A DNA stretch of 59,928 nt. It comes from Massilibacteroides sp. (GTDB lineage Bacteria > Bacteroidota > Bacteroidia > Bacteroidales > Tannerellaceae). Position numbers and translations under genes: made by a program. The stretch lies in the NCBI GenBank assembly GCA_028708075.1, contig JAQVZS010000013.1, positions 1 to 59,928 of the forward strand, written 5' to 3'. Below the pieces are notes generated by a model, which was not told where the DNA came from, made no database searches, and was given only the letters and a program-made list of their open reading frames with translations. Each line of letters begins with the position of its first letter. Position 1 is the stretch's first letter. Shown one piece after another: positions 57,842 through 59,928 of the stretch.

Positions 57842-59689
57842 TCAGAAACTTTGCATGTCGCAGAGTTTCTTGTAATAGCCGTCTAAAGCGACCAACTCGT
57901 CGTGTCTTCCTTTTTCGACAATCTGTCCTTCGTGCATGACGCAGATGACATCGGCGTTGCGGATAGTCGAGAGTCGATGGGCAATAACGATTGTCGTCCG
58001 GTTCTGCATGAGTTTTTCCAGAGCATCCTGTACCAAACGTTCTGATTCGGTGTCGAGTGCCGATGTGGCTTCGTCAAGTATCAATACCGGTGGATTCTTC
58101 AGAATGGCACGGGCGATGCTGATGCGCTGGCGTTGTCCGCCCGAGAGTTTGCCACCCCGGTCGCCGATATTGGTATGATAGCCGTCTTCCGTCTGTATGA
58201 TAAACTCGTGGGCATTCGCGATTCGGGCAGCCTCTTCGACCTGCTCTTGCGTGGTGTTTTCCACACCGAAAGCGATGTTGTTGAAGAATGTGTCGTTGAA
58301 CAGGATGGCTTCCTGGTTCACATTCCCCATCAGCGAGCGCAAGTCGTAAAGCCGGGCGTTACGGATATCTGTTCCATCGATGGTGATGCTTCCCTTGTCG
58401 ATGTCGTAAAAACGCGGAAGCAGGTCGACCATTGTGCTTTTTCCTGAGCCTGACTGTCCCACGAGGGCGATAGTCTGCCCTTTTCTGATTTCCAGGTTGA
58501 CATCCTTCAATACCCAGTCACTTTGGTATTTGAACCAGACGTTCGTATAGGCTATTTTATTTCTCAGCGCGATCTTTTCCGGAATGGCGGGGTCGTTGAT
58601 CGTGCTTTCCGCCATCAGGATCTTATCGACCCGCTGCATCGACGCCAGTCCCTTCTGGATGGCATACGCTGCTTTACTCAAATCTTTTGCCGGATTGATG
58701 ATGCTGTAAAAAATGACAAGGTAGTAGATAAATGTCGCCGCGTCGATCGAACTGTGGTTCCCTAAAATCAAGGTTCCCCCGTACCATAGGACGATGGCGA
58801 TAGTGGCGGTGCCCAAGAATTCGCTCATTGGATGCGCCATTTGCTGGCGACGGTAAACTCGGTTCGTGATCCGGCGGAACTTGTCGTTGCTCTCCTCAAA
58901 GCGTTTTTGTATTTTTTTTTCCGCATTAAACGCCTTGATGATCCGCAATCCGCTCAATGTCTCTTCCACCTGGCTCATCAGAACGCCCCATTGTTCCTGC
59001 CCTTCGAAAGATTTGCGTTTCAGTTTCTTTCCGACTTGCCCCATGAGGTAACCGGCCACCGGTAACAACAATAGGACGAAAATGGTCAATTCCCAACTGA
59101 TGGCAATCATACCGATCAGGTAGATGAAAATAAGGATTGGATTCTTAAACAGCATATCCAGCGAACTCATGATTGAGGTTTCGATCTCATTCACGTCTCC
59201 CGAAATGCGAGCGATGATGTCGCCTTTCCGTTCTTCCGAGAAAAAGCCCAGTGAGAGTTGGGTGATTTTCCGGTTGATTTGGTTGCGAATATCGCGTACG
59301 ACGCCTGTTCGGATCGGGATCATGGAATAGAAAGCGAGGTACATAGTCAGAACTTTCAGGAACGTCATGACCACTAAGAAGACGCCCAGCATGATGAGGG
59401 TGGATGAACCGCCGTACGTGTCGATATAGTCGCGTATAAACCAGAAGAAATTGTTTTTCGCTACGCTGAACAGCTCTTTGATGGATTCGAATCCCGAAAA
59501 ATGAAAAGACCAGTCTATATACTCGTACACTTTATCGTCTGTTTTGAAGAGTATGTTGAGGATGGGAATGATCAACATAAACGAGAACAGATTAAGTATG
59601 GCAGACAAGAAGTTGAACATAACGTTCAACGTCATGAATTTCTTATAAGGGGGCACGAAACGCTTCAGGACTTTGATAAATTCTTTCAT
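57842..59689 (-). CDS. msbA: MsbA-type ABC exporter (lipid A/lipid flippase family)
   Basis: The 615-residue half-transporter is fused with its ATPase. The N-terminal membrane domain has about six helices (for example FNFLSAILNLFSFMLIIPIL). The ATPase has Walker A GQSGSGKSTMVDLL, signature LSGGQRQRISIARAIL, Walker B LILDEATSALD and H-loop IAHRLST. Close to MsbA, the exporter of lipid A precursors, but family members move other substrates. It stops 2 nt from the convergent sulfatase-like gene. Confidence 0.9.
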   Translation of the reverse strand: MKEFIKVLKRFVPPYKKFMTLNVMFNFLSAILNLFSFMLIIPILNILFKTDDKVYEYIDWSFHFSGFESIKELFSVAKNNFFWFIRDYIDTYGGSSTLIMLGVFLVVMTFLKVLTMYLAFYSMIPIRTGVVRDIRNQINRKITQLSLGFFSEERKGDIIARISGDVNEIETSIMSSLDMLFKNPILIFIYLIGMIAISWELTIFVLLLLPVAGYLMGQVGKKLKRKSFEGQEQWGVLMSQVEETLSGLRIIKAFNAEKKIQKRFEESNDKFRRITNRVYRRQQMAHPMSEFLGTATIAIVLWYGGTLILGNHSSIDAATFIYYLVIFYSIINPAKDLSKAAYAIQKGLASMQRVDKILMAESTINDPAIPEKIALRNKIAYTNVWFKYQSDWVLKDVNLEIRKGQTIALVGQSGSGKSTMVDLLPRFYDIDKGSITIDGTDIRNARLYDLRSLMGNVNQEAILFNDTFFNNIAFGVENTTQEQVEEAARIANAHEFIIQTEDGYHTNIGDRGGKLSGGQRQRISIARAILKNPPVLILDEATSALDTESERLVQDALEKLMQNRTTIVIAHRLSTIRNADVICVMHEGQIVEKGRHDELVALDGYYKKLCDMQSF

Positions 59690-59823
59690 GTATGCGACTC
59701 TACTTTGTGTTTAAGGGCGCAAGTTACGGAATATCCGGCGTTAAAGAACACTTCTGGCAAAACTTTCCTTTTCCGGAGAGGTTTCGTGGCGTTATTTCCG
59801 TCTTTTTCCTTTGTTAAAAGGGT

Positions 59824-59861
59824 ATAAAAAAAGTTCTGCCGGATCTTATCCGGCAGAACTT
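59824..59861 (-). terminator. Terminator of groL
   Basis: AAGTTCTGCCGGAT (59831-59844) and ATCCGGCAGAACTT (59848-59861) form a perfect 14-bp stem. On the minus strand the stem is followed by T residues (59832-59826), serving groL. Confidence 0.85.
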
Positions 59862-59885
59862 CATGTATAATAGAGGAAGAATATA

Positions 59886-59928
59886 TTACATCATTCCGCC
59901 CATTCCTCCACCCATACCCGGGTTCATT
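59886..59928 (-). CDS. groL: Chaperonin GroEL, C-terminal end only
   Basis: On the minus strand the last 13 codons read MNPGMGGGMGGMM and end at the TAA at 59886-59888. The Gly-Gly-Met tail is characteristic of bacterial GroEL. The rest of the gene lies beyond the right edge. A strong terminator follows the stop. Confidence 0.9.
   Translation of the reverse strand, partial: MNPGMGGGMGGMM

Overview
The window reads as a chromosomal segment of a Bacteroidales bacterium (phylum Bacteroidota) of moderately low GC. The evidence is an ECF sigma/FecR/SusC/SusD locus, the phylum's promoter signature (-7 TAnnTTTG with a TTTG-like -33 box), a long lysine-rich N-terminal extension on IF2, DUF2807, DUF3109 and DUF3667 proteins, a glycine-lipid acyltransferase pair, and the GroEL tail at the right edge. 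It looks closest to the Porphyromonas/Parabacteroides side of the order, but the genus cannot be fixed by eye.

Layout. 1-7.6 kb: trpS; an outer-membrane barrel protein; a cobalamin riboswitch in front of the anaerobic ribonucleotide reductase and its activase (nrdDG); a ZIP metal transporter; and an ECF sigma factor with two small envelope proteins. 7.9-11.7 kb (minus strand): a pseudouridine synthase-like protein, dsbD and mazG. 11.8-25 kb: a lipoprotein glycoside hydrolase (GH106-like), an IS1634-family element flanked by 85-bp direct repeats, a four-unit 22-bp repeat array, and then sigma/anti-sigma/SusC/SusD plus a secreted metallo-beta-lactamase-fold protein. Together these form a polysaccharide-utilisation-type locus interrupted by the IS. 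25-37 kb: uvrA; a lipoprotein and two barrel proteins that look like the two halves of YjbH; znuA-znuC without a permease; an epimerase; two DUF2807 adhesin-like proteins; and a ybaK-type deacylase. 37.4-48.3 kb (plus strand): rimP-nusA-infB-cvpA, sufBCD and glsA-glsB. 48.3-60 kb: DUF3667/DUF3109 and gpmI (minus), a YgjP-type metallopeptidase, a tryptophanase-family lyase, an HMA protein, a second 22-bp repeat array ahead of an ABC-F ATPase, an LTA-synthase-like sulfatase, an MsbA-type exporter, and the end of groL.

How the genes work together. Much of the window is housekeeping: translation (trpS, ybaK, rimP-nusA-infB), DNA repair (uvrA), nucleotide supply (nrdDG, mazG), Fe-S assembly (sufBCD) and envelope building (dsbD, glsAB, msbA-like, sulfatase). 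The accessory parts are the Sus-type locus with its own sigma/anti-sigma signalling, the split YjbH-like cluster, and metal handling (zupT, znuAC, HMA).

The most unusual signal is a pair of homologous intergenic arrays at 16537-16624 and 54147-54234. Each is four 22-bp units (core ACAATTGTCA) followed at once by a shared tail, TTCTCGAA(G)CAAAAAAA, and each lies upstream of a gene start. I do not recognise this family. Other notable points are the 85-bp target duplication around the IS, an Asp-to-Glu change at the catalytic position of the pseudouridine synthase-like protein, the split YjbH, a Zur-like palindrome upstream of znuA, and a perfect 14-bp inverted repeat abutting the uvrA promoter.
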